From positions 1 to 64,000 of the forward strand of contig JBKHXX010000049.1 in the NCBI GenBank assembly GCA_046565765.1: a stretch of 64,000 bases of DNA. Reading direction: 5' to 3'. The notes beneath the pieces are model-generated. The model did no database searches, had not been told where the DNA came from, and saw nothing but the letters and a program-made list of their open reading frames with translations. Source of the stretch: JBFMCT01 sp046565765 (GTDB taxonomy: Bacteria; Actinomycetota; Acidimicrobiia; Acidimicrobiales; AC-14). Each line of letters starts with the position of its first letter. The first letter of the stretch is position 1. This document shows, in pieces, positions 8,588 to 17,917 of this stretch. The position numbers were made by a program, and so were the translations under genes.

Positions 8588-8638
8588 CGTTTTGGGGCGT
8601 TTGGACCACGGTGGGCGTGGTCGCGACGCCCCAAAACG
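8588..8638. repeat. 51-bp palindromic element, copy 1
   Basis: Left arm CGTTTTGGGGCGT (8588-8600) and right arm ACGCCCCAAAACG (8626-8638) are perfect 13-bp inverted repeats. Between them an inner stem CCACG (8606-8610)/CGTGG (8616-8620) is separated by five bases, with 5-base spacers on both sides. The geometry 13-5-5-5-5-5-13 is shared with copies at 11162-11212 and 41968-42018. It lies between the ends of mutM and the convergent RCC1 gene. It could act as a bidirectional terminator or be a REP/MITE-like mobile palindrome, but there is no long T tract. Confidence 0.9.
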
Positions 8639-8659
8639 ATCCTGCGACGCCGGGGACGA

Positions 8660-11112
8660 TCAGGCTCGGATGGCGGCGCTGTGACCGGCGCCCGCCGACA
8701 CGGCGGTCACGTTGTCGAGGGCGGCGACCGGCGCCGGTCGCAGGCCGTCGAAGGCGGTGCCCGTCCCCAGCTGGCCTACGGCGTTCCACCCCCACGCCCA
8801 CACGCGGCGGTCGCGGGTCAGGGCCAGGCTGTGGTAGCCGCCGGCCCCGACTGCGGAAGCAGGAGGGACGGCGATGGCCGTCGGCATCGGTCCCCGGCCC
8901 CGGGTGGCGGTCGAGCCGTCGCCGAGCTGGCCGGCGGCGTTCCAGCCGACGCTGCGCACGGTGCCGTCGGCGCCGAGGGTGAGGGTGTGGTACGCGCCGG
9001 CCGAGACGGCCAGCGTGCGGGCCTGCTCGACCTCGAGTTGGCGGACGCCGTTGTACCCATGGGCGGACGGCGTCGTGGTGGCGTCCAGGCCCACGCTGTG
9101 CAGGCCCCCTGCGGAGGTGGCGACGGCGGCGTAGTCGTACCCCAGCCCCGCGAAGCGGGGGGCCTGCACGGGCCGGTGGCGGTCGACAGCAGTGCCGTCC
9201 CCGAGCTGGCCTACGGCGTTCCAGCCCCACGCCCACGGGGAGCCGTCCTCCCGGAGGGCGAGGCTGTGGTAGAGCCCGGCGGAGACGGCGGTGACGCCGC
9301 GGAGCCCGTCGACGGCCACGGGCCGGAGCCGGCCGGCCGCCGTCCCGTCCCCGAGCTGTCCCACGGCGTTCAAGCCCCACGCCCACACCGTCCCGTCCCC
9401 GCCGAGAGCCAGGCTGTGCAGCCCTCCGGCAGATACGGCGACGATCCCCGAGAGGCCCGGCACCTTGACCGGAGCAGGGCGGTCTGTCGTCGTCCCGTCG
9501 CCCAGCTGGCCCACGACGTTCCAACCCCACGCCCACACCGTGCCGTCGCCCCGCAGGGCCAGGGTGTGGTAGCCGCCGGCCGAGACGGCCACGACGCCGG
9601 AGAGGTCAGGCACCTTCACCGGCGTGCGGCGGTCGGTCGTGGTCCCGTCGCCCAGCTGGCCCACCGCGTTCCAGCCCCAGGTCCACGCCGAGCCCTGGGA
9701 CGAGCCCGGGTCGACCCTCGCGACAAGGAGGTCGGCGCCACCCCCCGACGGCGGGTCGTCCCAGGTGCGCCCGACCACCACGATCCGCCCCGCCGAGGTG
9801 ACGGCCACGGCCTCGGCCGCAGCACGGGTGCGCCCGCCGTCGACGACCAGCGTGCCGCCGCGGCCGAAGGTGGTGTCGAGCAGTCCGGCGTGGGTGTAGC
9901 GCACAACGACGGGGCGTTCGACGGGCTGATCGGACAGGCCGACGACGATGATCCGACCCTGGGCGTCGAGCGTCACCGCCGAGCCCAGGCTGTCACCCTC
10001 GGCGGCGAGCATGGCGTAGGGGTCGGAGCGGTCCGGGTCGGCCTGCCCGGCGATGTCGGTGCGCACCTTGCCGGTGCCCGCCAACGAGCGGTCGAGCGTG
10101 CCGTCGGGGAGGTAGCGGACGAGAGCGACCTGGGAGAGTCCGGCGTGGCGGATGGGAGGGATGGGCACCTGCCCGCCGGGGACGGGTGGAGCGGCGGGGA
10201 TCCCGAAGATGAACGCCGTCCCGGCCACGACGATCCGACCGTCGGGCTGGACGACCACCCCGGCCACCCGGAAGCCCCGGTCGACCAGGTCGGTGTCGAA
10301 GCTGGTGGTGACCGTCCCGCCGGGCCCGAACGACTCGTCGGCCCGCCCGTCGCCGGTCAGGCGGGTCACCGAGGCGTATTCGCCGGGCCCGCCCGCGTGC
10401 ACCGCGTGGGCCAACACCGGGCGGCGACGATCCGCCCCTCGCCGTCGAGGGCGATCGAGGTGGGTCCGCCGATGCCGGCGAGGGCTGCGCTTCCCCCGTG
10501 ACCGAAGGTGGCGTCGAGCGCGCCGTCGGGGGTGAGGCGCGTGACGCGGTCGGCGGTGGCCGCGACGATCCGGCCGTTGGGGTCGACGATCACGGCCGAG
10601 GCCGCGTCGGGCCCGTCCAACACGACGACCCCGCCCTGGAAGGTCGTGTCCAGTCGCCCGTCGGGGTCGAGACGGACGACGGCGGGGCCACGGCGGTACG
10701 TACCGGCCACGATGATCTTCCCGTCGGCCTGGAGGGCCACCGCCCGGCCCCCGTCGGCGTCGCCTGAGTCGACCAGCGCCGTGCCGCCCGCGCCGAACCC
10801 GCCGTCGAGGGCCCCGGCCGCGGTGTACCGCCGCACGAACAGGTCGCTCGACGGCCATTCCATGCCCGAGCCCGCCTCGCCGGCGACCACCACCGAGCCA
10901 TCGGGCTGCACCGCCACCGCCGCGCCGACGTCGCGCTGAGCCGAGAGCGAGGCGGTGACGACGCCGCCGCCGAACGTGGGGTCGACCCCGGTGACGGCCG
11001 GGGCCGGATCGGCGGCCGCCGGCTCCGTGCGGGGGCCCGCCAGCACCGACGCAGTGGCGGCCGCCACCAGAGCGATCGCCGCCACAACGCCGCGTCCCGC
11101 CGTGGTGGTCAC
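8660..11112 (-). pseudogene. Secreted delta-60/RCC1 double beta-propeller protein, frameshifted as sequenced
   Basis: Starting at 11112 the product has a signal-like N-terminus (GVVAAIALVAAATASVLAG) and then about seven delta-60-type repeats of the form DPTFGGG...VAVQPDGSVVVAG. The C-terminal part has seven RCC1 repeats with the core GWNAVGQLGDGT and AVSAGGYHTLAL. Each set of seven could close one propeller. The frame changes near 10416-10422. Upstream it reads IALDGEGRIVAAR, and after the shift VLAHAVHAGGPGEYASVTRL. One extra G in the CGG run would restore a single protein of about 817 residues. This may be a sequencing deletion or a real lesion. It is probably an exported or surface protein of unknown binding function. 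Confidence 0.82.
8690..9690 (-). repeat. Tandem RCC1-encoding DNA repeats
   Basis: About seven units averaging 150 bases encode the RCC1 blades. The strings CCCAGCTGGCCCACG/CCGAGCTGTCCCACGGCG and the TGGGCGTGGGGGTGGAA-type cores recur. Units near 9200, 9350, 9500 and 9650 are the most alike, so recent duplication or gene conversion within the array is likely. Confidence 0.7.
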
Positions 11113-11161
11113 CGGTGAGGTATCGGCACCGCCGGCGCCGGGTTGAGTCCGGGACCCTCCC

Positions 11162-11212
11162 CGTTCTCAGGCGCCTCGCGCACCTGGGAGGTGCACCCGA
11201 CGCCCCAGAACG
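11162..11212. repeat. 51-bp palindromic element, diverged copy
   Basis: Left segment CGTTCTCAGGCGC (11162-11174) pairs with ACGCCCCAGAACG (11200-11212) at 10 of 13 positions. The inner stem is GCACC (11180-11184)/GGTGC (11190-11194), also with a five-base loop. Length and spacing equal copy 1 exactly, and the CGATCCTG flank on the right is shared with copy 1. It lies in the 148-base gap between the divergent RCC1 gene and smc. Confidence 0.75.
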
Positions 11213-11247
11213 ATCCTGGGGTCCGCCGCTGGCCGGGGGACCGCCGG

Positions 11248-11253
11248 TAGCGT
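11248..11253 (+). promoter_or_regulatory. Possible -10 box for smc
   Basis: TAGCGT ends 7 bases before the smc ATG, at the distance expected for a leaderless transcript. A weak AAGGG also sits between box and start. Confidence 0.35.
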
Positions 11254-11260
11254 CGAAGGG

Positions 11261-14200
11261 ATGTTCCTGCGGGCCCTGACGCTGAAGGGCTTCAAATCGT
11301 TCGCCGACTCCACCACGCTCGAGCTGGAGCCCGGCCTGACGGTCGTGGTGGGGCCCAACGGCAGCGGCAAGTCCAACGTGGTCGACGCGGTGGCGTGGGT
11401 GCTGGGGGCCCAGGGCCCCCGCACGGTGCGTTCCCAGCGCATGGAGGACGTGATCTTCGCCGGCAACGGGCGGCGGCCGGCACTGGGGCGGGCCGAGGTC
11501 GCGCTCACCATCGACAACGCCGCCGGCATCCTGCCCATCGGGTTCAGCGAGGTGACCATCACCCGCACGCTGTTCCGTTCGTCCGGGGAGTCGGAGTACG
11601 CCATCAACGGGGTGCCCTGCCGCCTGCTCGACGTGCAGGAGCTGCTTTCGGACACCGGGGTGGGGCGCCAGCAGCACGTCATCGTGTCCCAGGGCAACCT
11701 CGACCAGGTCCTCGACGTCCGCCCCGAGGACCGGCGGCTGATCATCGAGGAGGCGGCCGGGATCCTGAAGTTCCGCCGGCGCAAGGAGAAGGCGGAGCGG
11801 CGGCTGGAGTCCACCGAGGCCCACCTCGTGCGCCTCACCGACCTGCTCAAGGAGCTGCGCCGGCAGATGCGGCCCCTCGAGCGCCAGGCCGAGGCGGCCC
11901 GGCGCCACGAGGAGCTGGCCGCCGAGCTGCGGGCGCTGCGCCTCTACCTGGCCGGGCGGGAGCTGGCCGGCCTGCGGGCCCGGGCCGAGGCCGCGGAGCG
12001 GGAGCGGGCGGGGCTGGCGGCGCAGGAAGCGGCCACGGTGGCGGAGGTGCGGCGCCTCGACGGAGAGGTGGGGGCGGCCGAGACCCGGCTGGCCGCGATC
12101 GACGGCCGGGGCCTGGACGGGGCGGTGGCCCGCCTCGACGCCCTGCGGGAGCGGGGCCGGGGGCTGGCCGCCCTGATCACCGAGCGGGCCCGGTCGCTGG
12201 CCGCCGAGGTGGCGGCGATGGAGGGGGGCGACGACCCCCTGGTGCGCCTGGAGGCCGATGCCGCCACCCTCGCCGCCGAGCTGATGGGAGCCGACGAGGA
12301 GGCCGTGCGCCTCGACTCGGCGGCGGCCACCCTGGCCGAGGCGGAAGCCGAGCTGGTCGGGCGGCGGGCGCGGCTGGCCACCCGGGAGGCGGCGGAGGCG
12401 GCGGTGCGGCGGGCGTCGGAGGCCCGGGGCGAGCGGGCCGCGGTGCTGGCCGCCGTCGACCGCGGGCGCGCCGAGCTGGCCGTCCTGGAGTCCCAGGCCG
12501 CCGAGCTGGCGGGTGCGGCGGCGACGGCCGCCGATGAGTTGGCGGGTGCGGCGGCGGCGGCGTCGGAGGCGGGGGAGCGGGAGCGGACCGCAGCCGAGGC
12601 CGCAGCCGGGGCCGAGAGCGAGCGGCATGCAGCCCAGAAGGACCTGGCCGCCGCCTCGGCCGGGGCCCAGACGACCGAACGGGCGGCAGACGCGGCCGCC
12701 GCCCGGGTGGAGGCCCTCACCCTGGCCGCGGGCACCGGCGACGTTCCGCCGCCCGACGTCGCCGGCGTGCTGGGGCCGCTGCTGGAGTTGGTGCGCATCG
12801 ACCCGGGGTGGGAGGCGGCGGTGGAGGCCGCCCTCGGGGGCTCCCTCCACGCCCTGGTGGTCGACGACCTCGACGCCGCCCGGGCGGTGCTGGCCGCCGG
12901 TGCGGCGGCGGTGCCGGCAGCCTGCGGCCCGGCCCCGGTCCCGGCCGCGGCGGGCGCAGGCGGGGGGCCCTTGCGCAGCCGCGTGAGCGGGCCGGGCGCC
13001 ATCGCCCCCCTCCTCGACCGGCTGCTGGGCCAGGTGGCGGTGGAGGACGGGTGGGAGGCCGCCCTCGACCGGGCGTGGGCCGAGCCCGACCGGGTGGTGG
13101 TGACCCGGGCCGGCGACCGGTTCGCACCGGGCGGCTGGCGCACCGCCGGCGACCGCCCCAGCGTGGCCGCCGCCCTGGCCGAGGCCCGCCGGCGGGCCCA
13201 GGTGGCGCAGGAGGAGGCGGGCGCCGCCCGCCGGGCTGCCGGCCAGGCGCAGGCCCGCCTCGACGCGGCCGCCGCCGCGGCCGACGAGGCCAGGGCCGCC
13301 GCCGATGAGCTGCGCCGGCTGGCCGCCGCCCAGCGTGCGGAGCTGGCCCGGGCCGAGGCCGACGCCCGCCAGGCCCAGGCCGCGCTGGACGCCGCCCGCA
13401 ACCACGCCGCCGCCGCCGCCCGGCGGATGGCCGACGACGAGCGGCGGGCGGCGTCGCTCGACGCCCAGCTGTCCCTGCCCCTCGACGACCCCGGGCCCGT
13501 GCCGACCGGCGCCGAGCTCGAGGCCGAGCGGGAGGACGTGGCCTGGGAGGCGCAGGCCCTGGCGGGCAGGCGGGCGCAGATCGCGGCCCAGTCGGAGGCG
13601 GTGGCGGCCCGCCGCCGCGACCTCGAGCAGCGACGGGTCGAGGCCGAGGCCCGCCTGGCCCAGGCCCGCACCCAGCGGTCGGCGGCCGCGGCGCGCGTGG
13701 CCCGTGCCCGCACCGACCTGGGCCACCTCCGCCGGCTGGGCGACGCCGCCGCCACCGCCGTCGGCGGCATCGACGCCCGCCGGTCCGAGCTCGAGCAACG
13801 CCGCCAGGAGCGGGCCGCGGCCACCCGCGAGCTGTCGGCCACCCTGGGCGACCTCCGCCGCCGGCGCACCGAAGGCGAGCGGCGCCTGGAGGAGGTCCGG
13901 GCCAGGGCCCGCCGGGTGGAGCTCGACGAAGCCGAGAACCGCCTGCGGCTGGAGGCGGCGGTCGAGACGCTCCGGCGGGACCTCGACTGCGAGCCCGAGG
14001 CCGCGCTGGCCGCCGGCTGCCCCGAAGTGCCGCCCGGCACCAGCCCGTCCACCCGGGCGAGGGAGGTGGAGCGCGAGCTGCGGCTCCTGGGCCCCGTCAA
14101 CCCGCTGGCCGTGGAGGAGCTGGCCGCCCTGGAGGAGCGCCACGGGTTCCTCACCGCCCAGCTCGACGACGTGAAGAACACCCGCCGGGACCTGGCCCGG

Positions 14201-14686
14201 GTCATCCGCTCGGTCGACGAGGAGATGACCACCCTCCTCACCGCCGCCTACGCCGATGTGGCCGACAACTTCGCCGACCTGTTCCAGACCCTGTTCCCGG
14301 GCGGGGAGGGGCGCCTGCGCCTGGGCGATGGGCCGATCCTGGAGGCCGGCGTGGAGATCGAGGCCCGGCCGGGAGGCAAGAGCGCCCGCAAGCTCAGCCT
14401 GCTGTCCGGCGGCGAGCGCTCGTTGTGCGCCCTGGCCTTCCTGTTCGCCGTCTTCCGCAGCCGGCCGTCGCCGTTCTACCTGCTCGACGAGGTCGAGGCC
14501 GCCCTCGACGACGTCAACCTCCACCGGTTCCTCCGCCTCCTCGACGAGTTCCGCAGCGAGGCCCAGCTGCTGGTCGTCTCCCACCAGAAGCGCACGATGG
14601 AGGCGGCCGACTGCCTCTTCGGCATCACCATGCAGCCGGGCGGCTCCTCCAAGGTCCTGTCCGAACGGGTCAGCGTCTCGGGCTAG
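11261..14686 (+). CDS. smc: Chromosome partition protein SMC
   Basis: A 1,141-residue ATPase of the condensin complex (with ScpA/ScpB), which organises the chromosome for segregation. The N-terminal ATP-binding head has Walker A GPNGSGKSN (31-39) and the Q-loop region. Long Ala/Arg/Glu-rich coiled coils flank a hinge near residues 490-630 (VAGVLGPLLELVRIDPGWEA). The C-terminal head has the ABC signature LSGGERSLCALAF near 1045 and Walker B FYLLDEVEAALDD near 1073. The length is normal. It is in the usual rnc-mutM-smc-ftsY order but separated from mutM and ftsY by accessory genes. Its end overlaps the convergent peroxidase gene by four bases. Confidence 0.97.
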   Translation: MFLRALTLKGFKSFADSTTLELEPGLTVVVGPNGSGKSNVVDAVAWVLGAQGPRTVRSQRMEDVIFAGNGRRPALGRAEVALTIDNAAGILPIGFSEVTITRTLFRSSGESEYAINGVPCRLLDVQELLSDTGVGRQQHVIVSQGNLDQVLDVRPEDRRLIIEEAAGILKFRRRKEKAERRLESTEAHLVRLTDLLKELRRQMRPLERQAEAARRHEELAAELRALRLYLAGRELAGLRARAEAAERERAGLAAQEAATVAEVRRLDGEVGAAETRLAAIDGRGLDGAVARLDALRERGRGLAALITERARSLAAEVAAMEGGDDPLVRLEADAATLAAELMGADEEAVRLDSAAATLAEAEAELVGRRARLATREAAEAAVRRASEARGERAAVLAAVDRGRAELAVLESQAAELAGAAATAADELAGAAAAASEAGERERTAAEAAAGAESERHAAQKDLAAASAGAQTTERAADAAAARVEALTLAAGTGDVPPPDVAGVLGPLLELVRIDPGWEAAVEAALGGSLHALVVDDLDAARAVLAAGAAAVPAACGPAPVPAAAGAGGGPLRSRVSGPGAIAPLLDRLLGQVAVEDGWEAALDRAWAEPDRVVVTRAGDRFAPGGWRTAGDRPSVAAALAEARRRAQVAQEEAGAARRAAGQAQARLDAAAAAADEARAAADELRRLAAAQRAELARAEADARQAQAALDAARNHAAAAARRMADDERRAASLDAQLSLPLDDPGPVPTGAELEAEREDVAWEAQALAGRRAQIAAQSEAVAARRRDLEQRRVEAEARLAQARTQRSAAAARVARARTDLGHLRRLGDAAATAVGGIDARRSELEQRRQERAAATRELSATLGDLRRRRTEGERRLEEVRARARRVELDEAENRLRLEAAVETLRRDLDCEPEAALAAGCPEVPPGTSPSTRAREVERELRLLGPVNPLAVEELAALEERHGFLTAQLDDVKNTRRDLARVIRSVDEEMTTLLTAAYADVADNFADLFQTLFPGGEGRLRLGDGPILEAGVEIEARPGGKSARKLSLLSGGERSLCALAFLFAVFRSRPSPFYLLDEVEAALDDVNLHRFLRLLDEFRSEAQLLVVSHQKRTMEAADCLFGITMQPGGSSKVLSERVSVSG

Positions 14687-16083
14687 GCCACTCCGGCGAA
14701 GCGGAGCAGGTCGGGCATGGTGAACGTTCCCGGTTCGGCGGAGGGCAGCTCGGGCGTCCACCCCGGCGCGGCCCGCAGGTACGAGGACGGGTCGCCCTTG
14801 AGCAGCCCCAGCAGCACCTCGGCCACGATGCGGGCCGACGTGGGCCCGAGGCGACGTCCCTCGCACACCATCTCGGACTCCCGCAGGAGGTAGAACCACA
14901 GCGGGGTGTCGCCCTGGAGGTCGAGGTCGGCGTCGGGCACCTGCGTCCCCATGGCCACCGCCACCGCCTGGCCCGACGGCAGTTGCAGGGCCCGTCCGCG
15001 GAGGAGGTTGAGCAGGGCCACCGAGCGCCGCTCCCGGTCGACCGCCGCCGGCAGCTTGTGCATGGGGGGAGAGATGGTGGTGTCGATGAGGCGGCTGGGC
15101 TGGGGCGTGGAGCCGTCGACGGCGAAGAACTTCGACCAGTCGAGCGTCCACCGCTCGGGCAGAGGCCGGAACCCGCCCAGGTGCTGGAGGGGGTGGGGGG
15201 TGAGGGCCGGCGAGAACATCGGCACCAGCTCCTCGACCTGGTCGTTGAGCTTGTAGGCGGCCCGCACCATGGAGTGCCCGAACCGGTAGGCGGCCCCGGA
15301 GAACTCCACCGGCATGAACGGCTTCCGCCGCCAGGAGTAGAACCGCAGGTCGGTCTTCCACCCGCCCGTGCGGGGATCGTGCACCAGCACCTCGTCCAGC
15401 ACCCGGTCGCCCACCAGCCGGCGGAGGAGGTCGTGGACGACCACCCACTGGTAGTGCCAGCGGGTGAGGCGGCGGGCCTCGCCCTCGATCTCGGCGTCGG
15501 GGAGGAAGCGGCTGCGCAGGTGGTCCACCACCGCGTTGTGGAACCGGAGCACGGCCAGGTGGAGCTGGGCCACGATCACGTGCACGTCGTTGCGGGGGTC
15601 GACGATCAGGGCCCGGCCCTGGTGGTTGCGGGGCAGGTCGACGGGCTCGTGGACGGTGGCCGTGTTGACCCCGACCAGCAGCTTGGCCTGGTCCTCCTGG
15701 TCGTACAGGAAGGGGCTGACCTTGGCCCCGCCGCCGTAGACCGAGTCGAGGTCGAAGCGGGGGGTGCGGAAGTTGTCGAGGGCGTCAGGGTCGTTGGCCC
15801 GTTCCAGCACCGACGTGGGGTCGAAGGTGATGTCGTGGTCGACGAACTGGGCCAGGTACGTGTAGCCCGACGGGATGCCGGGATTGTCGCCGGCGGGATC
15901 GTCGGGCACGGTCCCGGCCGGGGCCATCCCCGCCGCCAGCCGCCGCAGGGCGTCGTCGGACGCGGCCAGCGGCGGCAACGCCCGGAACAGCCGCCCGAAC
16001 CGCCCCTCGTCGGTGCTCGACCGGGGCACCCGCAGGATGCCGCGGGGCGCCGTGCCACCGTGATGGTCCAGGATCTCCGCCAC
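14683..16083 (-). CDS. Animal-type heme peroxidase family protein
   Basis: A 466-residue protein of the peroxidase-cyclooxygenase (animal heme peroxidase, PF03098-like) superfamily. The distal motif is QFVDHD with His83 as the likely distal histidine. The proximal helix reads YRFGHSMVRAAY with His270 as the likely heme-iron ligand, and FDLDSVYGGG is also family-typical. GTG 16083 is chosen because it is preceded by GGAAGGGCGG and gives a compact N-terminus. No signal peptide is visible. It would use hydrogen peroxide to oxidise halides or organic substrates, but the substrate is unknown. It is divergent from the S8 protease, with 82 bases between starts. Confidence 0.85.
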   Translation of the reverse strand: MAEILDHHGGTAPRGILRVPRSSTDEGRFGRLFRALPPLAASDDALRRLAAGMAPAGTVPDDPAGDNPGIPSGYTYLAQFVDHDITFDPTSVLERANDPDALDNFRTPRFDLDSVYGGGAKVSPFLYDQEDQAKLLVGVNTATVHEPVDLPRNHQGRALIVDPRNDVHVIVAQLHLAVLRFHNAVVDHLRSRFLPDAEIEGEARRLTRWHYQWVVVHDLLRRLVGDRVLDEVLVHDPRTGGWKTDLRFYSWRRKPFMPVEFSGAAYRFGHSMVRAAYKLNDQVEELVPMFSPALTPHPLQHLGGFRPLPERWTLDWSKFFAVDGSTPQPSRLIDTTISPPMHKLPAAVDRERRSVALLNLLRGRALQLPSGQAVAVAMGTQVPDADLDLQGDTPLWFYLLRESEMVCEGRRLGPTSARIVAEVLLGLLKGDPSSYLRAAPGWTPELPSAEPGTFTMPDLLRFAGVA

Positions 16084-16165
16084 TGCTGGCCGCCCTTCCG
16101 CCCTTCCCGCGCTGCGACGGAGATTGTACGGTCGCGATAAGGCGGAGGCGACTATAGGAGGCGGG

Positions 16166-17917
16166 ATGCAGTACTCGAAGCTCGGGCCCACGTTGGCCCA
16201 GGTCCTGGACGACTACCGGGACCAGGGGCGGCCGGGGCTGGCGGCCCACGTCCCGAACATGGGACTGGTCACGGCGGTCGAGGACTCGCCCAAACCGCCG
16301 AGGGTCGTGGCCTTCATCCACTGCGAGGAGGACCTTCCTCGGGACGCCTTCGCCCACCTCGGCGTGGAGATCAACTCCGGAACGGGGCGGGTGCGCACCG
16401 GCATCGTCCCCCTCGACGCCCTCGACGAGCTGACCGAGAGCGAGGCGGTCGAGCGGGTGGTGCCGGCCGGCCGGCTCGAGGCCCTGATGGACGTGGCCGG
16501 GCCGGAGGTCGGCGTCCCCACCCTCCACGCCGGCGGGCTGACCGGCGAGGGGGTGATCGTGGGCGTGGTCGACACCGGCATCGACGTGAAGCACCCCGCC
16601 TTCGACGGGCGGGTGCTGCGGGTGTGGGACCAGACCCTGCCCGGGCCGGGCGTGCCCGAAGGCCCCTACGGCGCCGAGTTCACCGGGCCGCTCATGCAGG
16701 TCGCCCAGGACACCCACGGCCACGGCACCCACGTCTCCGGCATCGCCGCCGGGGCCGACCCCAACTTCCTGGGGGTCGCGCCGGGGGCGGACATCGTCAT
16801 GGTCAAGTCCGACCTCCTCACCGCCCACATCGCCGACGGGGTCCGCTACCTCTTCCGGGTGGCGGAGGACATGGGCCGCCCGGCCGTCGTGAACCTCAGC
16901 CTCGGCGGCCACGGGGACGCCCACGACGGCACCGACTCCCTGTCGCTGCTCATCGACGCCCTCACCGGCCCGGGCCGCATCGTGTGCTGCGCGGCGGGCA
17001 ACGAGGGCAACGACCCCATCCACGCCCAGGTGGACGTCAACGCCGGCTCCTGGCGGGCGATCAGCTGCGTGGTGGCGGTGCCCCGCCCCGGCGCCCCGGC
17101 CACGGTGGCCACCTTCAACGGCTGGTACGAGGGCCAGGACACGATGGAGGTGGCCGTGGTGTCGCCTTCCGGGGCGTCCACCCCCTACCAACCTGTGATC
17201 ACCCAGGGGTCCCCCAGCCGCACCTACGCGGTGCCCGAGGGGTCGGTGCGGATCGTGACGCCCGGGCCCGACCCGTCCAACGGCGACCACAGCTTCCTGG
17301 TGATCATCGCCTCCGCCCCCCCGCCCAACACGCCCCGGCCCCAGTCCTGGAGGCTCAAGCTCAAGGGGGCCGACGTCACCGACGGCCGGGTGGACGTGTG
17401 GACGGTGTTCTCCGACGTGGCCCTGTTCGCCGGGGGAGCGGTCAAGGACTCGGTGAAGGTCGGGTCGCCGGGGTGTGCCAGCTCAGCCGTCACGGTGGCC
17501 GCCTACACCACCAGGAACTGGTGGGACGACCTGGTGGGCGGCGGTCCCCACGAGACCGGCGAGGAGCTGCACGACGTGTCCAGCTTCTCCAGCGAGGGGC
17601 CGCGCCGCGACGGCGTGGAGAAGCCCGACGTAGCCGCGCCGGGCTCGGTGATCGTGTCGGCCATGTCGTCGCACTCCCAGGTCTCGCCCCGGCTGATGAT
17701 CGACGCCTGGAACCGGATCATGCAGGGCACGAGCATGGCGTGCCCCTTCGTGGCCGGCCTGGTGGCCCTGCTGCTGGAGCGCGACCCCAAGCTCGACCCG
17801 GACGGCGTGAAGGACCTGCTGCGGGCCAACTCCTCGATCCCGGGCAAGGCCCCGGGCACGTGGGACGCGAAGTGGGGGTACGGTCTCGTCGACGCCGGTG
17901 GACTATCGCAAGATTGA
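16166..17917 (+). CDS. Subtilisin-like S8 family serine peptidase
   Basis: A 583-residue subtilase. The catalytic triad is Asp136 in VVDTGID, His186 in HGHGTHVSG and Ser523 in QGTSMACPFVAG, and the oxyanion-hole Asn is in AAGNEGN. The first 120 residues resemble an I9-type propeptide (PPRVVAFIHCEEDL, GIVPLDALDEL). A 200-residue insertion between the Asn and Ser blocks holds a beta-rich region (about 300-440), as in larger bacterial subtilases. The ATG follows AGGAGGCGGG. No signal peptide is seen, so its location is uncertain. A small propeptide-like ORF overlaps its 3' end. Confidence 0.92.
   Translation: MQYSKLGPTLAQVLDDYRDQGRPGLAAHVPNMGLVTAVEDSPKPPRVVAFIHCEEDLPRDAFAHLGVEINSGTGRVRTGIVPLDALDELTESEAVERVVPAGRLEALMDVAGPEVGVPTLHAGGLTGEGVIVGVVDTGIDVKHPAFDGRVLRVWDQTLPGPGVPEGPYGAEFTGPLMQVAQDTHGHGTHVSGIAAGADPNFLGVAPGADIVMVKSDLLTAHIADGVRYLFRVAEDMGRPAVVNLSLGGHGDAHDGTDSLSLLIDALTGPGRIVCCAAGNEGNDPIHAQVDVNAGSWRAISCVVAVPRPGAPATVATFNGWYEGQDTMEVAVVSPSGASTPYQPVITQGSPSRTYAVPEGSVRIVTPGPDPSNGDHSFLVIIASAPPPNTPRPQSWRLKLKGADVTDGRVDVWTVFSDVALFAGGAVKDSVKVGSPGCASSAVTVAAYTTRNWWDDLVGGGPHETGEELHDVSSFSSEGPRRDGVEKPDVAAPGSVIVSAMSSHSQVSPRLMIDAWNRIMQGTSMACPFVAGLVALLLERDPKLDPDGVKDLLRANSSIPGKAPGTWDAKWGYGLVDAGGLSQD

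Noticed and set aside
8690..9690. Possible CRISPR-like repeat array
   Set aside because: Units are about 150 bases, coding, and without unique spacers; they encode RCC1 blades.
8660..15448. Very long minus-strand open frame running through smc
   Set aside because: Only the part below about 10420 has repeat-protein sense; the rest is an antisense shadow of smc caused by high GC and few stop codons.
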